The notes beneath the pieces are model-generated. The model was not told the origin of the DNA, made no database searches, and worked only from the letters and a program-made list of their open reading frames with translations. DNA of 64,000 bases from Flavobacteriales bacterium. GTDB lineage: Bacteria > Bacteroidota > Bacteroidia > Flavobacteriales_F > PHOS-HE28. A program made the position numbers and the translations under genes. Within the stretch, counting starts at the first letter, position 1. The number at the start of each line of letters is the position of its first letter. Below are positions 31,816 through 40,137 of the stretch, in pieces. The stretch covers positions 372,001 through 436,000 of the forward strand of contig JADKAN010000004.1 in the NCBI GenBank assembly GCA_016719225.1, read 5' to 3'.

Positions 31816-31875
31816 GGCCTTTAAAGATAGGTGTTCCTTTCTCTTTGACACAAACGTCTGAAACCCTGTACCTGC

Positions 31876-34332
31876 TTACCCTCCATGCACGAAAACCCGC
31901 TTCACCCGCGGGCTGATCGCCGTCAGCGCTTCGTACGGAATGGTGCCGAGGTCGCGGGCGTATTCCTGCACGGGGTGGGCGGGGGAGAAGACGACCGCAT
32001 CATCGCCGAGGGCGCAGTGGAGGCCGGAAACATCCACCATGCACATGTCCATGCAGATCGCTCCGATGGTCCGTGCTTCCTGTCCGTTGATCCACACGCG
32101 ACCCTTGCCTTCACCGAGCTTGCGTGAAAGACCGTCCGCGTAGCCGATGGGCAGCACCGCGATGCGTGTAGCGCCGGTGGTGCGGGCACGCCTTCCGTAG
32201 CTGATGCTGTCGCCAGCGGGAATATCCTTGATCTGGGCGATCACCGTGCGCAAGGTTTCCACCGGTTGAAGGAGTGCGGTCTCTTGCGCGTCCGCGCCGA
32301 TCCCGTGCAGGCCGATGCCCAAGCGCACCATGTCGAAGCGGGCTTCCGGAAAGCGCGTGGCGCCTGCGGAGTTGGCGATGTGCAACAGCGGGGAGTAGCC
32401 CAGCGCTTCGCTGATGGCTGCGGAAAGTTGGCGGAACAGGCCGATCTGCTCCCGCGTGAACGCATCGTGCGCGGGATCTTCGCTCGCCGCCAAGTGGGAG
32501 AGAATGCTGGAGATGCGCAACTGCTTCGTTCCGCGCAAGGCTTCCAAAAGTTCGGGCACCTCGTTCGGCATAAAGCCCAAGCGGTGCATGCCCGTATCCA
32601 ACTTGATGTGGACCGCGGGCGCATCCGCTACATGCTCTGCAAAATCCAGCGCGCTCTTCAGCGATCGCCGGTCGTACACTTCCGCTTCCAAGCGATAGCG
32701 ATGCACCGTTTCCATCGGCACCGGCTCCGGGTTCATTACCAGCACCGGCGTGCGGATGCCTTGTCTGCGCAGCTCGATCCCCTCGTCCGCATACGCCACG
32801 CCGAGCCAGGCCACTTGCTCATGCGCGAAGAAGCGCGCGAGCTCCACCGCCCCGCTGCCGTAGCCGCCCGCCTTCACCATCGCCATGATGCGCACTTGCG
32901 GTCCGCACAATTCGCGATAGTGGTTCAGGTTGTGCCGCATCGCCTCGAGGTCCACTTCCATCACGGTGCCGTGCGTGCGTTCCTCCCAGCGCGCCACCAC
33001 GCGTTCCAGACCAAAACTGCGCGCGCCTTTGACCAGCGTAACGGCCCCGTTCACGGGTGGCTCCGGATGGGCGTGCAAAAGCTGTTCGGCATCCGCGTAG
33101 AACAGCGTGGATGCGTCGAACAACTTCGCCTGTGCCTTCAAGCCCGGCCCGACCGCGATCAGGTGTTCCACGCCCGCCGCACGCAGCGACCCGGCTATCC
33201 GCGCATAGAGTTCCGCAGGGGGTTCGCCACTTTCGGCGATATCCGAAAGCACCACGGTTTTCGGCCTGCCCACCGATGTGCGCGCCAATTGCGACAGCGC
33301 GATGGTGAGGGAGGAAAGGTCGTTGCTGTACGCGTCGTTCAGCAAGGTGCCGTTGTTGAGGCCGGGTAAGAGTTCGAGCCGCATGCTCACGGGCCGCAAC
33401 GTGCGCAAGCGCGTAGCAATGGTTTCCGGCGCATGGCCGAGGTGCAGCAGCAATGCGATGCAGTGCAGGGCGTTCTCCACCGAAGCACTGTCGATGAACG
33501 GCACGCTCAATTCAAATTCATGGCCGGCCCGGGCAAGTGTCAGGCGGGTTCCATCGGTCTCGATGCGTTCGTTCACGATCCGCAGCGATGCGTTCCCGGC
33601 GCGGCCCCAGCCCACCAATTCCACGCCGGGCAATGTTGAAAGTGCTTCGCGCACCACCTTGTTGTCAATGCAGAAAACAACGGACCTCGAGCTGCGGAAC
33701 AACTTCACCTTTTCTTCCGCCTTGGCGCGATCGTCCGGGAAATTCGCGCCGTGCGCCGGACCGATGTTGGTGAAGATGCCCAGCGTGGGCTGGATGATCC
33801 GCGCCAATGCGTCCATTTCGCCGGCTTCGCTGATGCCCGCTTCGAAGATGCCGAGGGTATCCGCGGTGCTTATGGCCCACACGCTCAAGGGTACGCCCAC
33901 TTGGCTGTTCCAACTGCCAGGGCTCCGGACGATCCGCTCTTCCGGCGCAAGCAGTTGCGAGAGCCACTCTTTCACCACGGTCTTCCCGTTGCTCCCGGTG
34001 ATACCGACCACGGGAAAGTTGAATTGTGCACGGTGCCATGCCGCCAGTGCCTGCAATGCTTTCAGCGTGTCCACCACCACGACCGCGCTTTCCCCTGCCT
34101 CCAACGGCGGATCGCCGCTGCGGAGCAGGAAGGCTTTCACGCCACGTTGACGTGCTTCCGCAACATAGCGGTGGCCGTCGTGGTGTTTTCCGCCCAAGGC
34201 GATGAAGAGCGTTCCTTCCTGTGGAAAGGGCTGCCGCGTATCGATGCTGAGGTGACTGATGCGGCGGTCACCGCCGTGCAGCACGCCACCAGTGGCCTTA
34301 GCGATCTCGCTCAGCAGCCGGCCTTGGCGCAT
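31876..34332 (-). CDS. Bifunctional MurF ligase / alanine racemase
   Basis: An 818-residue fusion typical of Bacteroidota. The N-terminal half is UDP-MurNAc-tripeptide:D-Ala-D-Ala ligase (MurF): ATP P-loop GITGSNGKT at residues 110-118, then GIFTNIGPAHGANF and SNDLSSLTIAL. From about residue 455 it is alanine racemase: MEVDLEAMRHNLNHYREL, PLP lysine in IMAMVKAGGYGSG (more usually VKADAYGHG, a mild deviation), IKLDTGMHRLGF, and the Tyr base in GDSISYGRR. The product would supply D-Ala and join D-Ala-D-Ala to the peptidoglycan precursor. Start ATG 34332 overlaps the tdk stop by one base (TGATG), so the two are coupled. Confidence 0.94.
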   Translation of the reverse strand: MRQGRLLSEIAKATGGVLHGGDRRISHLSIDTRQPFPQEGTLFIALGGKHHDGHRYVAEARQRGVKAFLLRSGDPPLEAGESAVVVVDTLKALQALAAWHRAQFNFPVVGITGSNGKTVVKEWLSQLLAPEERIVRSPGSWNSQVGVPLSVWAISTADTLGIFEAGISEAGEMDALARIIQPTLGIFTNIGPAHGANFPDDRAKAEEKVKLFRSSRSVVFCIDNKVVREALSTLPGVELVGWGRAGNASLRIVNERIETDGTRLTLARAGHEFELSVPFIDSASVENALHCIALLLHLGHAPETIATRLRTLRPVSMRLELLPGLNNGTLLNDAYSNDLSSLTIALSQLARTSVGRPKTVVLSDIAESGEPPAELYARIAGSLRAAGVEHLIAVGPGLKAQAKLFDASTLFYADAEQLLHAHPEPPVNGAVTLVKGARSFGLERVVARWEERTHGTVMEVDLEAMRHNLNHYRELCGPQVRIMAMVKAGGYGSGAVELARFFAHEQVAWLGVAYADEGIELRRQGIRTPVLVMNPEPVPMETVHRYRLEAEVYDRRSLKSALDFAEHVADAPAVHIKLDTGMHRLGFMPNEVPELLEALRGTKQLRISSILSHLAASEDPAHDAFTREQIGLFRQLSAAISEALGYSPLLHIANSAGATRFPEARFDMVRLGIGLHGIGADAQETALLQPVETLRTVIAQIKDIPAGDSISYGRRARTTGATRIAVLPIGYADGLSRKLGEGKGRVWINGQEARTIGAICMDMCMVDVSGLHCALGDDAVVFSPAHPVQEYARDLGTIPYEALTAISPRVKRVFVHGG

Positions 34333-34940
34333 CAGGGGAACAGGGTGTTCTTGGCTCCGCTCTTCTCCGCGCGTGCGGCATCGAAGCATTGGCGGCACAG
34401 GGGCTCGTAGCTGTCCGTTTCGCCCAACAAGATCAGGCGTTCGCTGGCGTTGGTGCGGTGGCTATAGGTGGCCAGCTCGCCGCAACGCATGCAGATGGCG
34501 TGCACCTTGGTCACGTATTCCGCGATGGCCAACAGTTGCGGCATCGGCCCGAAAGGCCGGCCTTGGAAGTCCATGTCCAGCCCCGCTACGATCACGCGCA
34601 CACCTTGCGAGGCCAACTGTTCGCACACGCGGGGAAGGCCCTCATCGAAGAATTGCGCTTCATCTATTCCCACTACTTCGAGGTCACTTGCTTGTTGCAG
34701 CAAGGCCGCGCTGTCGCGCACGGGGATGCTGGGTATGGTGCGCTTGTCGTGGCTCACCACATCGCTCTCGTGGTAGCGCGTGTCGGTGCCCGGTTTGAAG
34801 ATCCCCACGCGTTGTTTGGCGAACTCCGCACGGCGCAAGCGACGGATCAATTCCTCGGTCTTTCCGCTGAACATGCTGCCGCAGACCACCTCGATCCAGC
34901 CCTTCCTTCGTGAGCCGCTTCGGGGGTGTTCCAAGAACAT
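34332..34940 (-). CDS. tdk: Thymidine kinase
   Basis: A 202-residue type II thymidine kinase phosphorylating thymidine to dTMP in nucleotide salvage. P-loop GSMFSGKT at residues 21-28, DEAQFF (catalytic Glu), VIVAGLDMDFQGRPFG, and a zinc site from CMRC and CRQC. The start MFLEHPRSG at 34940 matches the usual Bacteroidota start; a TTG at 34976 is further upstream but less likely. It ends inside the murF-alr start codon. Divergent from the 326-aa protein at 35040. Confidence 0.93.
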   Translation of the reverse strand: MFLEHPRSGSRRKGWIEVVCGSMFSGKTEELIRRLRRAEFAKQRVGIFKPGTDTRYHESDVVSHDKRTIPSIPVRDSAALLQQASDLEVVGIDEAQFFDEGLPRVCEQLASQGVRVIVAGLDMDFQGRPFGPMPQLLAIAEYVTKVHAICMRCGELATYSHRTNASERLILLGETDSYEPLCRQCFDAARAEKSGAKNTLFP

Positions 34941-34969
34941 GTTCGGGGTGGGCTGTGCGGCCTTTGGAT

Positions 34970-34985
34970 GCGCCAACTTTGGCGC
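34970..34985. repeat. Palindrome in the tdk / 35040 divergent region
   Basis: GCGCCAA-CT-TTGGCGC, a 7-bp perfect stem with a two-base centre between the divergent starts. It could be a shared operator. Confidence 0.45.
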
Positions 34986-35039
34986 TCATTTGGGAAGCGC
35001 CGCGAATTTAGCCAATTTCGCGGGGCAAAGAAGAAGCAG

Positions 35040-36020
35040 ATGTCGGATAAAAAAGGCCACGAACGCATGCAAGAGCTCACCGATTCCCTGAGCAGCGCCA
35101 TGGGCCGTTTACAGGAGGGCAAGTTGGGTCCGGAGGAACTGGAACAGGCCACCACCGACGCCCGCCTGCTCTTTGAGCGCTTGGTGGTGCTGCGGCACAA
35201 GCTGCGCGAAGCCGCCGTGGGGCACAACACGAAAAGCCCGGTGCAGAGCGATGTTGCGCCGGTGGCGGAACCCACCATGAGCCCCATGCGTTTGGACACG
35301 CGTCCGCCGGAGGCACCCGCCCACCAGACATCGCTGATCGATGCCATCGCTGAAACGGAGAGCATCCCGGTGCCGGTGAAGAAGCCCGTTATGCCGAAAG
35401 CCGAGAAGCCGGTAATGCCGAAAGCGGCGCCTGCCGAAAAGCCTGTGGAGCCGGGAGCCGAAAAAGCCGCTGTGACTGCGATCGCCGAACCTGCACCGAA
35501 GCCCGAGGACACAAAGACCAAAGAGCCGGAAGTCGCACCGGTCCCAGCCGGGATGCCGAAGAGCGCCCCGATGGAGATCGCAGAACCGAAAGCTGAAAAG
35601 CCAAAGGCCGCTCCGATGCCTGTAGCGGAGCAAAAGACCGCCCGGATGGAGTTCGATGAGCCCAAAACCGAGAAGCCGAAGGATGCCCCGATGCCGGTCG
35701 CCGCGCCGAAACCACCCCGCCCCAGGACCGTCCTGCCTGCCGAGGAACGCCCCATCACCGTGGCGGACAAAATGGAGCATGCCCCCGTGGCCGACCTGCG
35801 CAAGGTGATCGCCCTGAGCCAGAAATTCTGGTTCGTGGCCGAGCTGTTCAGCGGCGAACGCGACCGGTATGAAAAGACCATCGATGCCTTGAACGCCATG
35901 GAGAGCTTCGGCCCTGCGAACGCCTACTTGGAGAGTGAAGTGCTTTCGAAATTACCAAAGCAACCCGGCGAAGTGGCCGATACGTTCCGGGAGCTCCTGA
36001 AGCGCCGCTACCGGGCATGA
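35040..36020 (+). CDS. Pro/Ala/Lys-rich hypothetical protein with conserved ends
   Basis: A 326-residue cytoplasmic protein with no signal. Residues 1-about 60 are a charged helical domain (KKGHERMQELTDSLSSAMGRLQEGKLGPEELEQ). Residues about 75-225 are a long disordered linker of Pro-Glu-Lys-Ala repeats (EKPVMPKAEKPVMPKAAPAE and similar). The C-terminal 90 residues form a helical domain (LRKVIALSQKFWFVAELFSGERDRYEKTI ... EVADTFRELLKRRYRA) that I remember as conserved in Flavobacteriales next to M28 peptidase genes. Function unknown. It overlaps the M28 peptidase start by 4 bases (ATGA). Confidence 0.8.
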   Translation: MSDKKGHERMQELTDSLSSAMGRLQEGKLGPEELEQATTDARLLFERLVVLRHKLREAAVGHNTKSPVQSDVAPVAEPTMSPMRLDTRPPEAPAHQTSLIDAIAETESIPVPVKKPVMPKAEKPVMPKAAPAEKPVEPGAEKAAVTAIAEPAPKPEDTKTKEPEVAPVPAGMPKSAPMEIAEPKAEKPKAAPMPVAEQKTARMEFDEPKTEKPKDAPMPVAAPKPPRPRTVLPAEERPITVADKMEHAPVADLRKVIALSQKFWFVAELFSGERDRYEKTIDALNAMESFGPANAYLESEVLSKLPKQPGEVADTFRELLKRRYRA

Positions 36021-37285
36021 AGAACTTGGCAACGGCGGTCCTGCTGCTGTGCCACCCGCTGCTTTTCGCGCAGCGCCCCGCCCCGGTCACGGAGACCGCA
36101 CGGCGATACGTGGACACCTTGGCCGCACCCGGTATGCATGGCCGAGGTTATGTGAACGGCGGGGACAGCCTCGCTGCGGATTGGCTCGCGGCACAGTACG
36201 ATCGCATCGGGCTGGAAAAGCCCGGCGAACAGCGCTTCCAACGGTTCAGCTTCCCGGTGAACACGTTCCCTGACAGCGTGAAGGTGCGCATCGGGGGCAG
36301 CGATCTGCGGCCCGGCCTGGACTTCATCACGGACCCCGCTTCCGGAAGCGACGAGGGAAGGTTCCGCATCGTACACCTAACGCCGGAAGACCTTTCAGCC
36401 GAACGCAAGGCGAGCACGTGGGCCGCGCTGGAAGGCGGGATCGCGCTGCTGCATTTCCCGGCAACCAAGAACCGCGATTCAACCGCCTTGTTCACGAAGC
36501 TGGCGGAAGAAGTGGCGCAACATGCTCCGGTCCTGCGCCAAGGCGGCGCGACGTTGACCTGGAGCGTAGCGCTGGAAGCGCTGCCCCACGCGGTGATCGA
36601 GCTTCGCGAAGGCGTGATGGCGGACTCCGCTACGGTGGCGGTGATCGAGGTGAAGAACGTACTGCTTCCAAAACACGATGCGCGGAACGTGCTCGGCGTG
36701 GTAAGGTCGAAAAAACGCAAGGCACCTTGGGTGCTGGTCACGGCGCATTACGATCACCTCGGCCAAATGGGTCCGGACGCCTTGTTCCCCGGCGCTAACG
36801 ACAATGCCAGCGGCACAGCCATGCTGCTCTGCCTCGCGGAACGGTTCAAGGCGCATCCGGCGAAAGTGAACCTGCTTTTCATTTCGTTCGCCGGTGAAGA
36901 GGCCGGCCTCCTAGGCTCCTCGTTCTGTGCAGCGCACCCGCCCGTGGATCTGAAGCAGGTCAAGCTGCTGGTGAACCTGGACCTGAACGGCACCGGTGAC
37001 GACGGCATAACCGTGGTGAACGCCGTGGAACAAAAGGCCGTCTTCGACAAGCTCGTGGCCATCAACAAGCGCAGCAAGGACCTTCCGCAGGTGAAGCCGC
37101 GCGGGCCCGCCTGCAACAGCGACCATTGCCCGTTCGCGCAGCTCGGTGTCCCGGCCATATTCATCTACACCATGGGCGGCGTGAGCTTTTACCACGACGT
37201 GCAGGACCGTGCCGAAACCTTGCCGCTAACCAAATTCGACGGACTTTACCGCACGTTGACCACCCTCTTGCAATCGTTGAAATGA
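36017..37285 (+). CDS. M28 family zinc aminopeptidase, secreted
   Basis: A 422-residue exported peptidase (signal MKNLATAVLLLCHPLLFAQ). The C-terminal half is an M28 domain: VTAHYDHLGQ (zinc His), GANDNASGTAMLL (bridging Asp), SFAGEEAGLLGS (catalytic Glu and zinc Glu), LVNLDLNGTGDDG (zinc Asp), and CNSDHCPFAQLGVPA (zinc His). The N-terminal 220 residues include a PA-like insert. It is predicted to release N-terminal amino acids in the periplasm. It is coupled by 4-base overlaps both to the preceding gene and to rsmI. Confidence 0.92.
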   Translation: MKNLATAVLLLCHPLLFAQRPAPVTETARRYVDTLAAPGMHGRGYVNGGDSLAADWLAAQYDRIGLEKPGEQRFQRFSFPVNTFPDSVKVRIGGSDLRPGLDFITDPASGSDEGRFRIVHLTPEDLSAERKASTWAALEGGIALLHFPATKNRDSTALFTKLAEEVAQHAPVLRQGGATLTWSVALEALPHAVIELREGVMADSATVAVIEVKNVLLPKHDARNVLGVVRSKKRKAPWVLVTAHYDHLGQMGPDALFPGANDNASGTAMLLCLAERFKAHPAKVNLLFISFAGEEAGLLGSSFCAAHPPVDLKQVKLLVNLDLNGTGDDGITVVNAVEQKAVFDKLVAINKRSKDLPQVKPRGPACNSDHCPFAQLGVPAIFIYTMGGVSFYHDVQDRAETLPLTKFDGLYRTLTTLLQSLK

Positions 37286-37968
37286 ACGACGGCCCCGCAT
37301 CCGGAAAGCTCTTTCTCGTACCCACGCCCATCGGGAACCTCGAGGACATCACCGTGCGAGCAAAAAGGGTGCTCGCCGAGTCCGACGCGGTGATCGCCGA
37401 GGACACACGGACAAGCGGAAAGCTCTTGCAGCTCTTGGGTATCAGCCGTCCGCTGATCGCCTTTCATGCCCATAACGAGCACAGCGTTACCGCGCGGCTG
37501 GTGGAACGCATGGTGGCGGGGGAACGCTTCGCGCTCGTTACCGACGCCGGCACGCCAGCCATCAGTGATCCGGGCTTTTTGTTGGTGCGCGAAGCGGTGA
37601 AGCAGAACGTGCCGGTGGATTGCCTGCCGGGCCCCACGGCGTTCGTGCCTGCCCTGGTGAATAGCGGTCTCCCCTGCGACCGCTTCACCTTCGAAGGCTT
37701 TTTACCGGTGAAAAAAGGCCGCCGTACACGGATGGAACAACTGCGTGAAGAAGGACGCACCATGGTGTTCTACGAAAGCCCGCACCGCATCCTGCGCACC
37801 CTTGGCGATCTGGCGGAAGTCTTCGGTCCGATGCGCCCGGCGAGCATTTCGCGCGAGATCAGCAAACTGCACGAAGAGACCGTCCGCGGAACGTTGGAGG
37901 AACTGGCCGCGCATTTCAAGATCCATGCACCGCGCGGAGAATTCGTGCTTTGCGTGGGCGGCGCGTGA
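37282..37968 (+). CDS. rsmI: 16S rRNA (cytidine1402-2'-O)-methyltransferase
   Basis: A 228-residue SAM-dependent methyltransferase of the tetrapyrrole-methylase fold. Motifs: LFLVPTPIGNLEDITVRA, VIAEDTRTSGKLL, LVTDAGTPAISDPG, LPGPTAFVPALVNSGL, FEGFLP and FYESPHRI. It methylates the ribose of C1402 in 16S rRNA, in the P site. It overlaps the M28 gene by 4 bases, so three genes (35040-37968) form an operon. It is shorter than E. coli RsmI (286 aa), consistent with lacking the C-terminal tail. Confidence 0.95.
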   Translation: MNDGPASGKLFLVPTPIGNLEDITVRAKRVLAESDAVIAEDTRTSGKLLQLLGISRPLIAFHAHNEHSVTARLVERMVAGERFALVTDAGTPAISDPGFLLVREAVKQNVPVDCLPGPTAFVPALVNSGLPCDRFTFEGFLPVKKGRRTRMEQLREEGRTMVFYESPHRILRTLGDLAEVFGPMRPASISREISKLHEETVRGTLEELAAHFKIHAPRGEFVLCVGGA

Positions 37969-38065
37969 TCGCAACCGTGGATCACGGCCGCAGACCCGCG
38001 AGCTGTAGTGAACAACCGGGCTTTCGGATTACCTTTCGATCTACCTTTCGAATGCATTTGACCGC

Positions 38066-38644
38066 ATGCGCGCAACTTTCTTACTAACGTTCCTGCTCCT
38101 CATGGCCGCCGCCATGGGTCAGAACCAGGTGTTCTGGGATGCGAAGGATTACCCCAACTCCGGCATGGTGATCCAAGGCGACATCCATGTGGAGCCGCGT
38201 ATGGGCCGGTTCGTGCTTACGTACGAAGTGAACGGCTCTTCGAAGACCACCGCGTGCCGTAAAGTCTGGGGTTTCCAGTTCGACCGGACGCTGTATCGCA
38301 TAGCTCCGGAGGGAAAAATACCCGTCCGCCTCATGGCACAGGGTGCGGTATATTATTGGGAGAACGGCTTCGCGCATTTGCGCATGCAACGCGATTCGTT
38401 GGAAGCTTCAGCCTATGATTACGGCCGCTTTTCCTATTTAAGCATGGACCGCATGAGCGAGATCGTCCCGGCATGCTTCCAAGGAAAGCAAATGTCCAAG
38501 GCATCCGAGCGGTTCAAGGACGCCTATCCAGCGTATGCCGACATGTTGGGTTGCATCGGTGCGGGATCGGACCAGGATTCCACGCGCCAGTGCGTGGTGG
38601 AATACGAAGTAGCCGTGGAGGAAGGACGGGCCCTGAAGCCTTGA
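38066..38644 (+). CDS. Hypothetical secreted protein (192 aa)
   Basis: Signal peptide MRATFLLTFLLLMAAAMGQ, then a mature domain with two Cys pairs (TACRKVWG, VPACFQGK, GCIG, QCVVEYE) and regular beta strands (GRFVLTYEVNGSSK, YYWENGFAHLRMQRDS). It has no recognised family and no T9SS tail, so it is probably periplasmic. Upstream, TACCTTTCGA occurs twice in tandem (about 38029-38050), one copy of which could serve as a -7 box. It stands alone after rsmI. Confidence 0.75.
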   Translation: MRATFLLTFLLLMAAAMGQNQVFWDAKDYPNSGMVIQGDIHVEPRMGRFVLTYEVNGSSKTTACRKVWGFQFDRTLYRIAPEGKIPVRLMAQGAVYYWENGFAHLRMQRDSLEASAYDYGRFSYLSMDRMSEIVPACFQGKQMSKASERFKDAYPAYADMLGCIGAGSDQDSTRQCVVEYEVAVEEGRALKP

Positions 38645-38751
38645 ATCAGTGTATCGTTGTCTATTGTCGGGTGTCAGGCTGCAATGGGCCGATCGGACCT
38701 GTAGGAACAATGCCTGACAATTGACAACGAACAACTGACAACCGCTCCAAA

Positions 38752-39768
38752 ATGAAAGCATGGCAGCTCACTGCTCACGGAGAACCCTCCAACGTCCTTG
38801 CACTCCGCGATCTTCCGGATCCGGTACCCGGCCCCGGTGAGGTACTTGTCCGCAGCGAAGGTTTTGGTCTGAACTACGCGGACGTGATGGCGGTGAAAGG
38901 TCTTTACCGCGATGCTCCCGCCCCACCATTTATCATCGGCTACGAGACCGTGGGCCGCGTGGAACAATGCGGCGCGGGCGTCCCTGCCGGGCTTTTAGGC
39001 AAACGTGTGCTGGGTATGACCCGCTTCGGAGGCTATGCCCAACTGGCCTGCACCGACCATCGTGCCGTGGCGGAGATCCCTGACAACATGGGCCTTGGTG
39101 AAGCATTGGCCATGGCCACACAAGGGGCTACCGCATGGTATATGTCCATGATAGCGGCGCCACTGCAAACGGGCCACCGCGTGCTCGTGCACAGTGCTGC
39201 CGGCGGTGTAGGACAGTTGCTTACACAGATCGCCGTGCGTCAACGCTGCGAGGTGTATGCCGTTGCGGGCGGGAAGGAAAAGATGGACTACCTGCGAAGT
39301 CTCGGCGCACACCACGTGATCGACCGGAGCCAAAGCGACTACAGCGAACAACTGCAGCGCCTGCTGGGGAAGGAAAAGCTGGACGTCAGCTTCAACGCCG
39401 TCGGTGGGACCACCTTCAAAAAGGACATGAAGCTCTTGGGCAGCGGAGGTAAAGTCGTGCTGTTCGGAGGCGCGGAACGCGGCTCGGGCGCTGCATTCGG
39501 CACATTACGCTTCGTGTGGAACATGGGTTTGGTGATACCGATATTCCTGATGATGCAGAGCAAGAGCATCATCGGCGTGAACATGCTGCGCATGAGCGAG
39601 CACCGCCCCGTACTCGTTGGAGCCTGCATGCAAGGTGCATTGGCGGCCATGCAGGAAGGTTGGTTGACCCCCAAGGTGCATCCATTATTCCGCGCTCAGG
39701 AATTACCACAAGCACTACAACTACTCGGCTCCGGAAAGAGCATTGGGAAGGTGGCCGTTAGTTGGTAA
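38752..39768 (+). CDS. Zinc-independent NADPH:quinone oxidoreductase-type MDR protein
   Basis: A 338-residue medium-chain dehydrogenase/reductase. GroES-like N-terminal part (PGPGEVLVRSEGFGLNYADV, with the NYADV segment of quinone oxidoreductases), then the Rossmann motif HSAAGGVGQLLTQIAV and HVIDRSQSDY. The zinc ligands of alcohol dehydrogenases are absent, placing it with QOR/VAT-1-like enzymes that reduce quinones or enones with NADPH. The true substrate is unknown. The 107 bases upstream contain an imperfect inverted repeat of TTGTCAATTGTCAGGC type. Confidence 0.88.
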   Translation: MKAWQLTAHGEPSNVLALRDLPDPVPGPGEVLVRSEGFGLNYADVMAVKGLYRDAPAPPFIIGYETVGRVEQCGAGVPAGLLGKRVLGMTRFGGYAQLACTDHRAVAEIPDNMGLGEALAMATQGATAWYMSMIAAPLQTGHRVLVHSAAGGVGQLLTQIAVRQRCEVYAVAGGKEKMDYLRSLGAHHVIDRSQSDYSEQLQRLLGKEKLDVSFNAVGGTTFKKDMKLLGSGGKVVLFGGAERGSGAAFGTLRFVWNMGLVIPIFLMMQSKSIIGVNMLRMSEHRPVLVGACMQGALAAMQEGWLTPKVHPLFRAQELPQALQLLGSGKSIGKVAVSW

Positions 39769-39780
39769 AGGGCGGTGACC

Positions 39781-39963
39781 TTACTTCTTGGGTGCCTCCG
39801 GCGCATCCATGGCAGGCGTCGGTTCCGCACCCACGTCATTCTCATCCTCGTCGGTACGCAGTATCTCATGAAGGCTACCCGGCGGATAAGCAGGGGAGAA
39901 CGGGTCGGTGCTTTCATTGCCCAACGGGCGGGGAGCGGGTTCCGGTGATTTCTTCGTGTCCAT
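39781..39963 (-). CDS. Small acidic, Pro-rich disordered protein
   Basis: A 60-residue frame, MDTKKSPEPAPRPLGNESTDPFSPAYPPG..., ending EPTPAMDAPEAPKK. It is low in hydrophobics and likely disordered; no family recognised. It has a good ATG, and TACCTTG (minus strand, near 39986) could be its -7 box. It fills the gap between the convergent oxidoreductase (12 bases away) and the DAHP synthase gene. Confidence 0.55.
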   Translation of the reverse strand: MDTKKSPEPAPRPLGNESTDPFSPAYPPGSLHEILRTDEDENDVGAEPTPAMDAPEAPKK

Positions 39964-40125
39964 AGCAAATGATGTTTGTTACAAGGTATGCATGAAAGCC
40001 GCGTGCCATGCTGCGCCTGTTCAAGTAGTAGAACGGATATACGCTTCGGCACAAGGGTCAGCCGCAGGGGACCCTTGAGCTTTAAATTACTCATCGCTTT
40101 CAAAGCATGGAATTCCTCCCCCCGG

Positions 40126-40133
40126 TACCTTTG
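40126..40133 (+). promoter_or_regulatory. -7 box right at the DAHP synthase start
   Basis: TACCTTTG matches TAnnTTTG exactly, 4 bases before the ATG at 40138. Transcription from it would give a leaderless or nearly leaderless mRNA. It is embedded in GGTACCTTTGTACC, a near-palindrome. Confidence 0.5.
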
Positions 40134-40137
40134 TACC

